Assembly (NCBI GenBank): GCA_025352625.1
Contig: JANXSR010000436.1
Span: 1 to 36,152, forward strand
Direction: 5' to 3'
DNA from: Ferruginibacter sp.
GTDB taxonomy: Bacteria > Bacteroidota > Bacteroidia > Chitinophagales > Chitinophagaceae
Length of the DNA stretch: 36,152 nt
Part shown: piece by piece, positions 22,888-31,523 of the stretch
Numbering within the stretch: position 1 is the first letter of the stretch
Layout: each line of letters starts with the position of its first letter
Program-made: the position numbers and the translations under genes
Notes under the pieces: model-generated
Seen by the model: the letters and a program-made list of their open reading frames with translations, nothing else
Told to the model about the DNA's origin: nothing
The model's database searches: none

Positions 22888-25800
22888 ATGAGTGCAATAG
22901 AAACAATAAAAGAAAAGTTTAAAGAATTTAAACCAACTTCCTGGAGTATTACCAACAAAACCTCTATTTACCTGGTGATGTTGTTTATATCTGTAATTGG
23001 CATTTATCAATTTCTGACACTGCCTAAAGAACAGTTTCCGGATATTGTAATACCTACCATTTATGTGCAAACCATTTATGTAGGTAACTCACCAAAAGAT
23101 ATGGAGAACCTTGTTACAAGGCCCATCGAAAAACAGATTAAAGGTATTACCGGTGCGAAGATCAGCAAACTAACCAGCACATCACAACAGGATTACTCTG
23201 CCATTACTGTTGAGTTTGATACAAAAGTGAAAACAGAAGTGGCGCTTCAAAAAGTAAAAGATGCCATTGATAAAGCAAAGCAAGACCTGCCAACAGACCT
23301 TACCCAGGTACCCACAGCGCTGGAAGTAAACCTGAGCGACCAGCCCATCATGTATGTCAACCTAAGCGGTGACTATGATATGGTACGTTTGAAAAAATTT
23401 GCAGACGACCTGAAAGATAAATTAGAAGACCTGCCCCAGATAAACCGCATTGATATTGTGGGCGCTCCCGAAAGAGAGTTCCAGATAAATGTAGACAACT
23501 TTCGTATGCAAACCGCGGGTATTACGTTTGATGACATTACCAATGCAGTGCAGCGTGAAAACATGGATATCTCCGGTGGCCTGCTGGATGTAGGTACTAT
23601 GAAACGTAACCTGCAGTTGAAAGGCCAGTTTAAAACAGTCTACGATATTGAAAAAGTATTGGTTCGCAACACAGGTGGTTTTCCTATTTACCTGAAAGAT
23701 ATTGCTACCATAAAAGACACTACAAAAAATGCAGAAAGCTATGCCCGGCTTGATGGAAAAAACGTGGTTACATTAAACATCATCAAACGCAGTGGTGAAA
23801 ACTTAATTGAAACAAGTGAAGGGGTTAAAAAAACGGTTGAAGAAGCAAAAGGGGTTTTATATCCTACCAATTTAAAAACCGTTATCACCGGCGATCAGAG
23901 TATCAGAACAAAAACCTCTTTTAATGATCTGGTAAACTCTATCATCATCGGCTTTATTTTAGTACTGATAGTACTAATGTTTTTTATGGGTGTTACCAAT
24001 GCCTTTTTCGTCGCACTTTCTGTGCCACTCAGTATGTTTGTTGCATTTGTATTTTTACCGGGTGCCGATTTAATTGTTGGCACACATGTTACGCTCAACT
24101 TTATTGTACTGTTTGCCTTGCTGTTTGGTTTAGGCATTATTGTGGATGATGCCATTGTTGTAATAGAAAATACGCATCGCATATTTACAGAAGGCAGGGG
24201 AAAAATGTCTGTTGTTGCTGCCGCTAAAATGGCCGCAGGCGAAGTTTTTATACCGGTTTTAGCGGGTACGCTTACCACACTGGCACCCTTCTTTCCATTG
24301 CTGTTCTGGCCGGGGCTTATTGGCCGGTTCATGGTGTATTTGCCCATCATGCTCATCTTCACTTTAGCAGCATCTTTGTTGGTTGCCTTTTTTATGAACC
24401 CGGTTTTTGCGGTTGATTTTATGAATCATCCCGAAGGTGAAAATAAAGAACCCAAATCGGCTATCTTTAAAAAACCAGTTTTCTGGATCGTAATAGCCGC
24501 CGGAATTGTATTGGATATTTTTGGTGCAACCTTTATGGGTAACCTGCTTCTTTTCTTTATGATACTTGTTGTATTAAACAGGTACTTCTTTACTGATGCT
24601 ATACATTATTTTCAAAACCATGCTTTACCATGGATTATGGGCCATTACGAAAGTTTGCTTCGCTGGGCGCTTAAAGGCTGGAGGCCCGTGCATCTTTTAT
24701 TAGGAATTATTGGCTTGCTGTTTATTTCGCTATTTATATTTATTGCCTCTGTAAAAAGCAACCGGGTGGGAATTGTATTTTTCCCGCAGGGCGACCCTAA
24801 CCAGATTTATGTGTACGTTAAACTACCCGTAGGTACCAGTGTTGAATATACCGATTCTGTAGTGCAGGTGCTTGAAAAAAAGGTGAATAAGGTACTGGGT
24901 GTTGATGCTGAAACAGGTAAACAAAACGCTGTGGTGGAAAGTGTTATCAGCAACGTTGCCATCGGTGCCAGCGACCCTACCAGCGGCGACAGAAGTACAA
25001 GAAGTGAACTGGGGAGAATACAGGTTTCGTTTGTAGAATATGAAAAAAGACATGGCCTGTCTACCCGGCCCTACCTTGACCAGGTACGTGCAGAAATGAA
25101 AGGCATTCCGGGAGCTGAAATAAGTGTTACCCAGGAAAGCAGCGGCCCGCCTACCGATCCGCCGGTAAATATTGAAATTGCCAGTGAAGATTTTGATGGG
25201 CTGGTAAAAACTGCTGTTAATCTTAAAAACTATCTGGACTCTATACAGGTGCCCGGCGTAGAAGAATTGAAAATGGATGTTGACCTCAACAATCCTGAAA
25301 TTACATTAACTGTTGACAGGGAGCGTGCCTTAATACAAGGCGTATCTTCTGCACAAATTGGGCAGGCAATACGTACCGGTTTATTTGGTAAGGAAATATC
25401 AAAAATTAAGGAAGGAAAAGACGAATATAAAATTCAGTTGCGCAACGATGAAATGCAGCGCAAAGACCTTAGTAACCTGCTGAACATGCGGGTGAGTTTT
25501 CGGGATATGGCAGTGGGTGGCGCAGTAAAAAATATTCCTATCAGTGCGTTGGTTAAGATTGAACCAACCAACACTTTTGGCAGTGTAAAACGTAAAAATC
25601 AAAAGCGCTTAATTACGCTTCGCTCCAATGTACTAACTACTAAAGGATATAATGCTACAGGAGTAAACCAGGAACTTAGTAAATACATTGATGCCTTTAC
25701 ACAAAAATCGGAGGGTGTTACCATTAAACAAACTGGCGAAGGCGAACAGCAGTTAGAAACCGTACAGTTTCTCTCGAAAGCACTTGTAATTGCGTTAATG

Positions 25801-26493
25801 ATAATTTTATTTGTACTTGTAATACAATTCAACAGCATCAGTAAACCCGTCATCATACTTACAGAAATAATTTTTAGCGTTATTGGTGTACTGCTTGGTT
25901 TCGCTATTACCGGTATGGAAGTATCAGGACTAATGACCGGGCTTGGTATTGTTGGCCTGGCAGGTATTGTGGTAAAAAATGGTATCCTTGTTATTGAATT
26001 TGCAGATGAGTTAAGAAGCCGCGGCATGAAAACAAGAGAAGCAATTATACAGGCTGGTAAAACCCGTATCATTCCGGTATTGCTCACCGCACTGGCAGCT
26101 ATACTCGCTTTTATACCGATTGCAGTGGGCTTCAACATTAACTTTGTAACGCTGTTTTCTGAATTAAATCCGCATATTTTCTTTGGCGGCGATAGCAATG
26201 CATTCTGGAAACCATTAAGCTGGACAATCATTTTTGGGTTGGCATTTGCATTCTTTATGACCCTTGTTCTTGTACCTGCCATGTACCTGATTGCAGAAAG
26301 ATTAAAGCGCCCGATGCGTACTATGTTTGGCGGAAAATGGATCAGCTTTTTAGGAATACCACCACTGATCTTTTTGTTTATGCCGTTGATGATTGCAGCA
26401 GCTATCCGTCACCGCATAGATGTAAACCGTAGAAAAAGGAAATTGAAAAACGACTCCGCTTCCAGTGATAGCTGGACAGGAAGCTGGTTTTAA
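22888..26493 (+). CDS. RND-family efflux pump, inner-membrane permease
   Basis: The 1201-residue pump has two six-helix halves, each with a large periplasmic loop. Helix 1 is at about 27-45, followed by the loop with the porter signatures (LPKEQFPDIVIPTIYVQTIY, then SPKDMENLVTRPIE). The proton-relay pair is in helix 4: GLGIIVDDAIVVIENTHR (about residues 410-428). The second half begins near residue 595, and its helix-4 counterpart reads GLAGIVVKNGILVIEFADEL. An extra hydrophobic stretch lies between the halves (about 530-570), making it longer than the usual ~1040. The C-terminus is basic and Ser-rich, ending SSDSWTGSWF. It extrudes hydrophobic compounds or metals through the adaptor and TolC encoded before it; the substrate cannot be read from the sequence. 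A strong terminator follows. Confidence 0.95.
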   Translation: MSAIETIKEKFKEFKPTSWSITNKTSIYLVMLFISVIGIYQFLTLPKEQFPDIVIPTIYVQTIYVGNSPKDMENLVTRPIEKQIKGITGAKISKLTSTSQQDYSAITVEFDTKVKTEVALQKVKDAIDKAKQDLPTDLTQVPTALEVNLSDQPIMYVNLSGDYDMVRLKKFADDLKDKLEDLPQINRIDIVGAPEREFQINVDNFRMQTAGITFDDITNAVQRENMDISGGLLDVGTMKRNLQLKGQFKTVYDIEKVLVRNTGGFPIYLKDIATIKDTTKNAESYARLDGKNVVTLNIIKRSGENLIETSEGVKKTVEEAKGVLYPTNLKTVITGDQSIRTKTSFNDLVNSIIIGFILVLIVLMFFMGVTNAFFVALSVPLSMFVAFVFLPGADLIVGTHVTLNFIVLFALLFGLGIIVDDAIVVIENTHRIFTEGRGKMSVVAAAKMAAGEVFIPVLAGTLTTLAPFFPLLFWPGLIGRFMVYLPIMLIFTLAASLLVAFFMNPVFAVDFMNHPEGENKEPKSAIFKKPVFWIVIAAGIVLDIFGATFMGNLLLFFMILVVLNRYFFTDAIHYFQNHALPWIMGHYESLLRWALKGWRPVHLLLGIIGLLFISLFIFIASVKSNRVGIVFFPQGDPNQIYVYVKLPVGTSVEYTDSVVQVLEKKVNKVLGVDAETGKQNAVVESVISNVAIGASDPTSGDRSTRSELGRIQVSFVEYEKRHGLSTRPYLDQVRAEMKGIPGAEISVTQESSGPPTDPPVNIEIASEDFDGLVKTAVNLKNYLDSIQVPGVEELKMDVDLNNPEITLTVDRERALIQGVSSAQIGQAIRTGLFGKEISKIKEGKDEYKIQLRNDEMQRKDLSNLLNMRVSFRDMAVGGAVKNIPISALVKIEPTNTFGSVKRKNQKRLITLRSNVLTTKGYNATGVNQELSKYIDAFTQKSEGVTIKQTGEGEQQLETVQFLSKALVIALMIILFVLVIQFNSISKPVIILTEIIFSVIGVLLGFAITGMEVSGLMTGLGIVGLAGIVVKNGILVIEFADELRSRGMKTREAIIQAGKTRIIPVLLTALAAILAFIPIAVGFNINFVTLFSELNPHIFFGGDSNAFWKPLSWTIIFGLAFAFFMTLVLVPAMYLIAERLKRPMRTMFGGKWISFLGIPPLIFLFMPLMIAAAIRHRIDVNRRKRKLKNDSASSDSWTGSWF

Positions 26494-26506
26494 AAAATTT
26501 TTTTGT

Positions 26507-26553
26507 AAAATAAAATGCCGCTCATTACTTTATAATGAACGGCATTTTATTTT
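26507..26553 (+). terminator. Terminator of the efflux operon
   Basis: Arms 26507-26527 and 26533-26553 (21 nt each, one mismatch) pair around a 5-nt loop. The GC core CCGCTCATTA/TAATGAACGG is flanked by AAAATAAAATG on the left and CATTTTATTTT on the right. It starts 13 nt after the pump stop codon and is built like the holB-side hairpin at 2466-2518. Confidence 0.85.
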
Positions 26554-26668
26554 GTATTATAATTTCACATTTAAATATTTGTACTGCCTTTGTATCTTCA
26601 ATAAATTAATTATTATTTATCTTTATTTTATCCGAATATTTATAACGATTTGCTAAACAACTATTATC

Positions 26669-27235
26669 ATGTCAACAACCAAAAAAATATTGATCATCAC
26701 AGGCGATGCAGGTGAAAGTTTTGAAATTTTATACGCCTCTCACCGGTTAAGAGAAGCGGGGTATATTCCAGTTATAGCCGCACCTTCAGTAAAAAGAATG
26801 AACCTGGTAATACATGATTTTGAGCCGGGATGGGATACCTATGTGGAAAGAAAAGGCTACCTGATTGAATCGGATATTTCATTTGCGCAGGTAAACACTG
26901 CTGATTATGAAGCCTTGCTGATACCCGGTGGCCGTGCCCCTGAATACCTGCGCAATGATGAAAAAGTAATCAGCATTGTAAAGGAATTTTATAATGCCGA
27001 AAAATACATTTTTGCTATTTGCCATGGTGTGCAGATATTGGTAACTGCCGGCTTAGTTGATAAAAGAAAAATTGCATGCTACGAGCATGTAAAATTTGAA
27101 GTTGAATGCTGCGGCGGAGAATACGTTACGCCTGATGAAGCTGTACAGGATGGTAAAATTGTTACAGGAAAAACATGGCAATCGCATCCTGAATTTTATA
27201 AACTGGTTTTTAATTGCCTGCTCGAAAATAATTGA
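26669..27235 (+). CDS. DJ-1/PfpI family protein
   Basis: This 188-residue cytoplasmic protein has the class-I glutamine amidotransferase-like fold. The nucleophile elbow AICHG holds Cys118 next to His119. An early acidic residue in GDAGESFE (about Glu16) is in the place of the Glu that lowers the Cys pKa in this family. LLIPGGRAPEYLRND at 83-97 is a family hallmark, and the length is normal. Members include proteases (PfpI), glyoxalase III and deglycase-like or stress proteins; which applies here cannot be told. It is the first gene of a plus-strand group with an alpha/beta hydrolase 41 bp downstream. The RND terminator lies upstream, so it should have its own promoter between 26554 and 26668, where I see only near-matches (TATCTTTA at 26618). 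Confidence 0.92.
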   Translation: MSTTKKILIITGDAGESFEILYASHRLREAGYIPVIAAPSVKRMNLVIHDFEPGWDTYVERKGYLIESDISFAQVNTADYEALLIPGGRAPEYLRNDEKVISIVKEFYNAEKYIFAICHGVQILVTAGLVDKRKIACYEHVKFEVECCGGEYVTPDEAVQDGKIVTGKTWQSHPEFYKLVFNCLLENN

Positions 27236-27276
27236 ACTGAATAAAATTACCGGTACGATGCAATTAATTTATTCAG

Positions 27277-28122
27277 ATGCCGATCTATAAAAAATATAAT
27301 CAGCAACAACTGGACCTGCAATTTAATAACCGGTATCATGTACCGGATTTTGAAACCTATCTGAAAAGATGGGAAAACCTGAGCAGGGAGTCAGAATTAA
27401 AGCACCCCATTATTAAAGATTTACATTACGGCAATTTATCCCGTGAACGTTTAGATGTATGGCCATCACCAAAACCACATTCAAAAACACTGGTCTTTAT
27501 CCATGGGGGGTATTGGCAACTATTCGACAAATCATCCTTCTACTTTATTGCAGCAGCTTTTGCCCAATACGATATTACAACAGTGCTTCTAAATTATCCA
27601 TTATCACCTGCTAACTCTATGGATCAAATTGTAGCATCCTGCCGCAAAGCAATAAGTTGGTTAAAAGATAACCTTGCAGAACTTGGTGGTGACCCGAACC
27701 AAATTTATGTGGCGGGGCATAGTGCAGGGGCGCATCTTGCCACTATGTTAATAGCAGGAGATAACGCCGAAAGCAATGCTATTTCTCTTAAAGGAATTTG
27801 CGCCATAAGTGGCATATATAATTTGATTCCAATTCAGCTTTCAAAAATAAATACTGTTTTAAAAATGAATAAAGTGATGGCAAACAGCAACAGTCCGGCA
27901 TTCTTTACTCCGCTTATATCCTGTCCCTTATTAATTGCAGTTGGGGCGCAGGAAACAGAAGAGTTTAAAGACCAGAGTAAGGAGTTGTATAGCAGCTGGC
28001 AAAATAAAACAAAGTCAAAGTACATTGAATTAGCAGGGCTCAATCATTTTTCTATTCTTGATGCTTTGTACCATACAGATTCTTTACTTCATAAGGCAGT
28101 ATGCAAATTAATGGAAGTATAA
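27277..28122 (+). CDS. Alpha/beta hydrolase, kynurenine-formamidase-like
   Basis: The 281-residue enzyme has HGGYW at 76-80 (the oxyanion motif typical of kynurenine formamidases and BD-FAE-like esterases), the nucleophile elbow GHSAGA (Ser149) and the catalytic His in GLNHFS (His257). The acid is probably in the VGAQETEEF segment at about 222-230. The motif ELGGDPNQIYVAGHSAGAHLA is very close to the family consensus. It is cytoplasmic, with no signal peptide. Kynurenine formamidase hydrolyses N-formylkynurenine in tryptophan breakdown, but no other kynurenine-pathway gene is in this window, so a general carboxylesterase role is equally possible. It lies 41 bp after the DJ-1 gene. Confidence 0.88.
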   Translation: MPIYKKYNQQQLDLQFNNRYHVPDFETYLKRWENLSRESELKHPIIKDLHYGNLSRERLDVWPSPKPHSKTLVFIHGGYWQLFDKSSFYFIAAAFAQYDITTVLLNYPLSPANSMDQIVASCRKAISWLKDNLAELGGDPNQIYVAGHSAGAHLATMLIAGDNAESNAISLKGICAISGIYNLIPIQLSKINTVLKMNKVMANSNSPAFFTPLISCPLLIAVGAQETEEFKDQSKELYSSWQNKTKSKYIELAGLNHFSILDALYHTDSLLHKAVCKLMEV

Positions 28123-28142
28123 TACGGCAATACATAGCCGTA
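28123..28142 (+). terminator. Weak hairpin after the hydrolase gene
   Basis: TACGGC (28123-28128) and GCCGTA (28137-28142) pair over 6 bp around an 8-nt loop, immediately after the TAA. An AT-rich run with ATTATTTTT follows about 10 nt later. This is a marginal terminator or none. Confidence 0.3.
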
Positions 28143-28193
28143 ATCCAAAATTATTTTTAAGCCGATAATTTTATAGCTTCATAAAATATATCT

Positions 28194-28613
28194 ATGAAAA
28201 CAAAATACACAATTATAGTAATGACAGCCAGTGCAGTATTACTTGGTATCACTGGCTTACTGTTAACTTTTTTGCCGGAAGAAATACTGCATCAATTTGA
28301 TGTGGTTGTTAGTAAACCATTGCGGTTTTTAATTGAAATTTTAGGCGCACTTTACTTTGGCTTTGCCATGTTAAACTGGATGACACGTACAAGTATTATT
28401 GGCGGACTGTATAACAAACCTATTTCAGTGGCAAACTTTACTCATTTTTTTATTGCAGGCATGGCTTTATTAAAAGGTGTAATGGCTGATGCTAACCTCC
28501 CTGTTATTATATGGGCGATGGCAGCTGTCTACATTATCTTCGCCATTTGCTTTGGCATTATTTTTTATAAAAACCCAGTAGCTGAAAAGCACCCTGTACA
28601 AAAAGCGCATTGA
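28194..28613 (+). CDS. Small four-helix membrane protein, unknown function
   Basis: The 139-residue protein has four predicted membrane segments: about 8-28 (IIVMTASAVLLGITGLLLTF), 45-62 (LRFLIEILGALYFGFAML), 82-97 and 105-125 (IIWAMAAVYIIFAICFGIIF). The tail is His/Lys-rich (EKHPVQKAH). I do not recognise a named family; it resembles small DUF4345/DoxX-type membrane proteins in size and layout only. Its TGA overlaps a possible TTG start of the next gene, so the two are probably cotranscribed with a GNAT acetyltransferase. Confidence 0.75.
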   Translation: MKTKYTIIVMTASAVLLGITGLLLTFLPEEILHQFDVVVSKPLRFLIEILGALYFGFAMLNWMTRTSIIGGLYNKPISVANFTHFFIAGMALLKGVMADANLPVIIWAMAAVYIIFAICFGIIFYKNPVAEKHPVQKAH

Positions 28614-28621
28614 CTTTAGCT

Positions 28622-29164
28622 ATGATTTTTAAAACCAACAATGAAAAACAGGTAAGGTTGTGCAGACTAACTTTAGCCGACAACGAAGAACTGTTTGACT
28701 ATTTACAACTGCTAAGTGCTGAAACAAAAAAAAGATTTGGACCACACTCATTTGACAAACAGTCCGTCATTGATTTGTATAAAAATTCAGGTGAATACAT
28801 TGGTTATGTTGCGCATGATATTTTAACAGGGAAAATAATAGCTTATTCAATTATAAAGATTGGTTACCTGCAACATGATTGTATTCGCCTGCAATCCTAC
28901 GGCATTCATCCTAACAACGATACCGATTGCACCTTTGCTCCTTCGGTAGCAGATGAATGGCAACGTCTTGGTATAGGAAATGCATTGTTTCAATTCGTTA
29001 TATCCGAAATAAAGACACTCAGAATTGAGCGAATTATTTTGTGGGGTGGTGTACAGGCTGATAATGACAAAGCCGTAAATTATTACAACAAAAAAGGGTT
29101 TAAAATAGTAGGCCAGTTTGAATACAATGGACCTAATTATGATATGGTATTGGATATAATGTGA
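28622..29164 (+). CDS. GNAT-family N-acetyltransferase
   Basis: The ~180-residue protein is set to ATG 28622 (MIFKTNNEKQVRLCRLTLAD). A TTG at 28610 is in frame and overlaps the preceding stop, and would add MTLA. The GNAT core is visible: strand-helix LADNEELFDYLQ at the start, the acetyl-CoA motif DEWQRLGIGNALFQFVI (variant of the Q/RxxGxG/A loop) at about 119-135, and the C-terminal NYYNKKGFKIVGQFEYNGPNYDMVL typical of motif B. It transfers an acetyl group from acetyl-CoA to an amine; the acceptor is unknown. It is the last gene of the plus-strand group and converges on the GlxA-type regulator. Confidence 0.88.
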   Translation: MIFKTNNEKQVRLCRLTLADNEELFDYLQLLSAETKKRFGPHSFDKQSVIDLYKNSGEYIGYVAHDILTGKIIAYSIIKIGYLQHDCIRLQSYGIHPNNDTDCTFAPSVADEWQRLGIGNALFQFVISEIKTLRIERIILWGGVQADNDKAVNYYNKKGFKIVGQFEYNGPNYDMVLDIM

Positions 29165-29216
29165 GAAAATAAAATTCAGAAAAAGGTATCTCCTTTAATT
29201 TAAATCGATTCTATTT

Positions 29217-30203
29217 TTAAACATTGGTGGTTACTGTATGTTTGTTATATCTATTTCTATATTCAATAGGAGTTAGTCCTGTGATCTTTTTAAAGATTGT
29301 TCTAAATGCTTTTGTATCTGTGTAACCAACAGCAAACATCACCTCGTTGATATTTTTGTAGCTGCTTTCAAATCTTCTTTTTGCTGCCTCAATTTTAACT
29401 CGCTGAATATACTCTACCACTGTATTATTGGTGGCTTTTTTAAACCTCCGTTCAAAACTTCTTCTGCCAACCGCAACTATATCTGCTAACTGATCAACAG
29501 TAATTTTATCGTGATAATTCACTTCAATAAATTCCTGAGCTTTTATAATTTCAATATCGGCATGTTCTTTTTGTCCCTGAAACATCATAAAAGATGATTG
29601 ACTATCCCTGTCGATATCAACAGCAAAAAACTTAGAAGCCAGAATCGCTGTATCCCGATCTGTGTATTTTTCAACCAGGTACAATAATAAATTCCAGTAA
29701 GAGTTGGCTCCGCCGCTTGAGTAAATACCCTGCTCTTCTGTTATGATACTTCCATCAACCAACTCTACCGCTGGAAACATAGTTCTGAATTCGTTGGCCT
29801 GGTTCCAGTGTGTTGAACATTTTTTACCATTTAGCAAACCTGTATCGGCTAACAAAAAAGCACCCACACAAAGAGATGCTACTTCAGCTCCATTATTATA
29901 TTGCTCAACAATCCAGGGTACGAATGCCTTATTCAATTTTAAAGCAGTTTTCATCTCACCACTCACTGCAGGTATAAAAATGAGGTCAGTCGTTTTTACA
30001 TCTTTCAAAAGCTTGTCAGTATGTACTGAAAACAAACTGTTTTCTAATTTAATTTCCTTAGAAAAGCCGACCAATTCTACTTTAAACAACGGGGCTTTTC
30101 CAGAGGCTTGTAAAAACTGGTTAACCGCTTTAAACATGTAGAGTGGATCAGCTACGGCTTCAATTACAGCTGTTTCCGGAACAAGTATGGATACATTTTT
30201 CAT
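29217..30203 (-). CDS. GlxA-family AraC transcriptional regulator
   Basis: The 328-residue regulator has an N-terminal DJ-1/PfpI-like domain (about 1-185) fused to a C-terminal AraC/XylS DNA-binding domain (about 220-322). The elbow Cys is Cys112 in ASLCVGAFLLA, though these domains are thought to sense rather than catalyse. The two helix-turn-helix units read ITVDQLADIVAVGRRSFERR and INEVMFAVGYTDTKAFRTIF, followed by KITGLTPIEYRNRY. It is cytoplasmic and normally a transcription activator. It is divergent from the DUF1801-led group and likely controls it and itself. A perfect TATATTTG box ends 4 nt before its ATG, giving a nearly leaderless mRNA. Confidence 0.93.
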   Translation of the reverse strand: MKNVSILVPETAVIEAVADPLYMFKAVNQFLQASGKAPLFKVELVGFSKEIKLENSLFSVHTDKLLKDVKTTDLIFIPAVSGEMKTALKLNKAFVPWIVEQYNNGAEVASLCVGAFLLADTGLLNGKKCSTHWNQANEFRTMFPAVELVDGSIITEEQGIYSSGGANSYWNLLLYLVEKYTDRDTAILASKFFAVDIDRDSQSSFMMFQGQKEHADIEIIKAQEFIEVNYHDKITVDQLADIVAVGRRSFERRFKKATNNTVVEYIQRVKIEAAKRRFESSYKNINEVMFAVGYTDTKAFRTIFKKITGLTPIEYRNRYNKHTVTTNV

Positions 30204-30207
30204 GCAC

Positions 30208-30238
30208 CAAATATAAAAAATTTATCTGTCGCAATCAA
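30208..30238 (-). promoter_or_regulatory. Promoter of the GlxA-family regulator
   Basis: On the minus strand TTG (30238-30236), 20 nt, TATATTTG (30215-30208), 4 nt, ATG. Both boxes match the consensus, and transcription should begin at or within a base or two of the start codon. Confidence 0.75.
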
Positions 30239-30263
30239 CCCTTTAGAATGTCGTTTTTACACC

Positions 30264-30294
30264 TTGCAAAATCCGTTTTCACTTTGCATCTTTG
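30264..30294 (+). promoter_or_regulatory. Promoter of the DUF1801-led group
   Basis: TTG (30264-30266), 20 nt, then CATCTTTG (30287-30294), one mismatch from TAnnTTTG. It is back to back with the regulator promoter; the two -33 boxes are 25 nt apart. Two TGTCG pentamers (30227 and 30249) between them are spaced 22 nt, the kind of spacing AraC-type sites show, but they are too short to call. Confidence 0.5.
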
Positions 30295-30334
30295 TATTGC
30301 TTAAAAAATCATCGCAAAATAAAAACCTACAAAT

Positions 30335-30700
30335 ATGACAATTGCCATTAAAGACATTGACACTTACATTTTACTACAATCAGAAAATATTCAACCTGTA
30401 CTAGAAAAACTGCGACAAACCATTAAAGCAGTTGCACCTGAAGCTGAAGAAGTAATCAGTTATGGAATGCCTTCCTTTAAATGGAATGGAATGCTGGTTG
30501 GTTTTGCAGCGGCAAAAAGTCATTTTGGATTTTACCCCTGGAATGGTTCTACCGTTGATCAATTTAAGCAGGAATTAAAAGCATTCAAAACATCAAAAGG
30601 TGCCATTCAATTTCCGGTTGATAAACCCCTTCCGGTTGCACTTATAAAAAAAATTGTAAAATCGAGAATGAAAGAAAATTTAAATAAACTAAAAAAATAA
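30335..30700 (+). CDS. DUF1801 (YdhG/YdeI-type) protein
   Basis: The 121-residue protein matches the YdhG-like fold of DUF1801: APEAEEVISYGMPSFKWNG at about 33-51, then HFGFYPWNGS and a KGAIQFPVDKPLPVALIKKIVKSR stretch in the last third. Related frataxin-like proteins of Bacillus (Fra/YdhG) have been described as iron chaperones, but that role is not shown for this group. It has no signal peptide. It is divergent from the GlxA-type regulator and is the first of four small genes on the plus strand. Confidence 0.9.
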   Translation: MTIAIKDIDTYILLQSENIQPVLEKLRQTIKAVAPEAEEVISYGMPSFKWNGMLVGFAAAKSHFGFYPWNGSTVDQFKQELKAFKTSKGAIQFPVDKPLPVALIKKIVKSRMKENLNKLKK

Positions 30701-30766
30701 TCAGCCAACACTAATAAACAGTATCAATTCCCAATATTACGCCCAAAAAAAACCAGCCCTTACTTA

Positions 30767-30798
30767 TCTTAACCTGTTGCGAAAATTACAGGTTAAGA
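30767..30798 (+). promoter_or_regulatory. Perfect 11-bp inverted repeat upstream of the HMA-like gene
   Basis: TCTTAACCTGT (30767-30777) and ACAGGTTAAGA (30788-30798) are perfect complements around a 10-nt spacer. It lies 18 nt before the ATG at 30817. There is no U-tract after either arm, so an operator or an RNA hairpin over the start region is more likely than a terminator. Confidence 0.55.
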
Positions 30799-30816
30799 AA
30801 CCATTTTATTATCCCA

Positions 30817-31044
30817 ATGCAAACAATAGAAGTCTTTAAAACAAATATTACCTGTCCTGAAAAAGCAAAGCAGTTGGTAATATTGATAAACAAAAAATTT
30901 ACTGGCTGTAAAGCTAATTTCGATCTGGACGATTGTGACAATGTACTACGTGTAGTGAGTAATAAAGACTGTATTACAGCATTGCATTTTATTGACTGGC
31001 TAAAAAATTTTAAGTGCTGTGCTGAGATTTTACCTGATAATTAA
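30817..31044 (+). CDS. Small HMA-like protein
   Basis: This 75-residue cytoplasmic protein begins MQTIEVFKTNITCPEKAKQL and has the FDLDDCDNVLRVVS phrase at about 40-53. That is the pattern of small Bacteroidota proteins with a heavy-metal-associated (ferredoxin-like) fold. The CxxC metal motif is absent; five scattered cysteines remain (Cys13, about 31, 43, and a CC pair near 67), so metal binding is uncertain. It sits between DUF1801 and a VOC gene on the same strand, 33 bp before the latter. It could be a scaffold or sensor; no function is established. Confidence 0.75.
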   Translation: MQTIEVFKTNITCPEKAKQLVILINKKFTGCKANFDLDDCDNVLRVVSNKDCITALHFIDWLKNFKCCAEILPDN

Positions 31045-31077
31045 ACGAATATCTTAGTAAATAAAAAAATAAAAATT

Positions 31078-31497
31078 ATGACGCAAATTAATGCCTACCT
31101 AACCTTTAACGGAAATTGCCGTGAAGCCATGAATTTTTATAAATCTTGTCTCGGTGGTGAGTTAATTCTGCAAACTATCGGTGAGTCGCCTTTGGCAGAT
31201 AAAATGCCACCGCAAATGAAGGATAGTATTTTACACTCCACACTAACAAAAGATAAACTGGTATTAATGGGTACAGATTGCGTAGCTCCACCAGGATTGA
31301 TAAAAGGTAATTCGGTTACTTTAAGTTTAAATTGCAGCAGCGAAGAAGAAATAAGATTTTTTTTTGAAAAATTATCTACAGAAGGCAAAGCAACATTTCC
31401 TTTAGAAGATACTTTTTGGGGTGCATTATTTGGTGGCCTTACAGATAAATTTGATAACCATTGGCTGCTTAACTTTGACAAAACACAAACACACTAA
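31078..31497 (+). CDS. VOC-family protein (PhnB/glyoxalase-like)
   Basis: The 139-residue protein belongs to the PhnB-like branch of the vicinal oxygen chelate superfamily. It shows INAYLTFNGNCREAMNFYKS at the start, GGELILQTIGESP, a central HSTLTKDKLVLMGTD, and a final WGALFGGLTDKFDNHWLLNF. The His at the HSTL position and the Trp/Gly-rich end match the usual layout. Such proteins bind a metal or small ligand as a dimer and have varied or unknown substrates. It is third in a four-gene run (DUF1801, HMA-like, VOC, DoxX-like) that recurs in similar form in Bacteroidota. Confidence 0.9.
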   Translation: MTQINAYLTFNGNCREAMNFYKSCLGGELILQTIGESPLADKMPPQMKDSILHSTLTKDKLVLMGTDCVAPPGLIKGNSVTLSLNCSSEEEIRFFFEKLSTEGKATFPLEDTFWGALFGGLTDKFDNHWLLNFDKTQTH

Positions 31498-31523
31498 TAT
31501 TTAACATTTAAATCAATATTACA

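Noticed and set aside
23895-24362. 155-codon minus-strand frame inside the RND pump
   Set aside because: It is antisense to conserved membrane helices including the DD proton-relay motif; Ser/Thr/Lys-rich low-complexity output is typical of a shadow frame. The same holds for 25599-26282.
26581-26668. Promoter for the DJ-1 gene from several TTTG-containing strings
   Set aside because: None combines TAnnTTTG with a TTG at 19-21 nt; the closest, TATCTTTA at 26618, has no -33 partner.
28610-28621. TTG start for the GNAT gene overlapping the preceding stop
   Set aside because: An ATG four codons later fits the family start; the TTG remains possible because the overlap would allow coupling.
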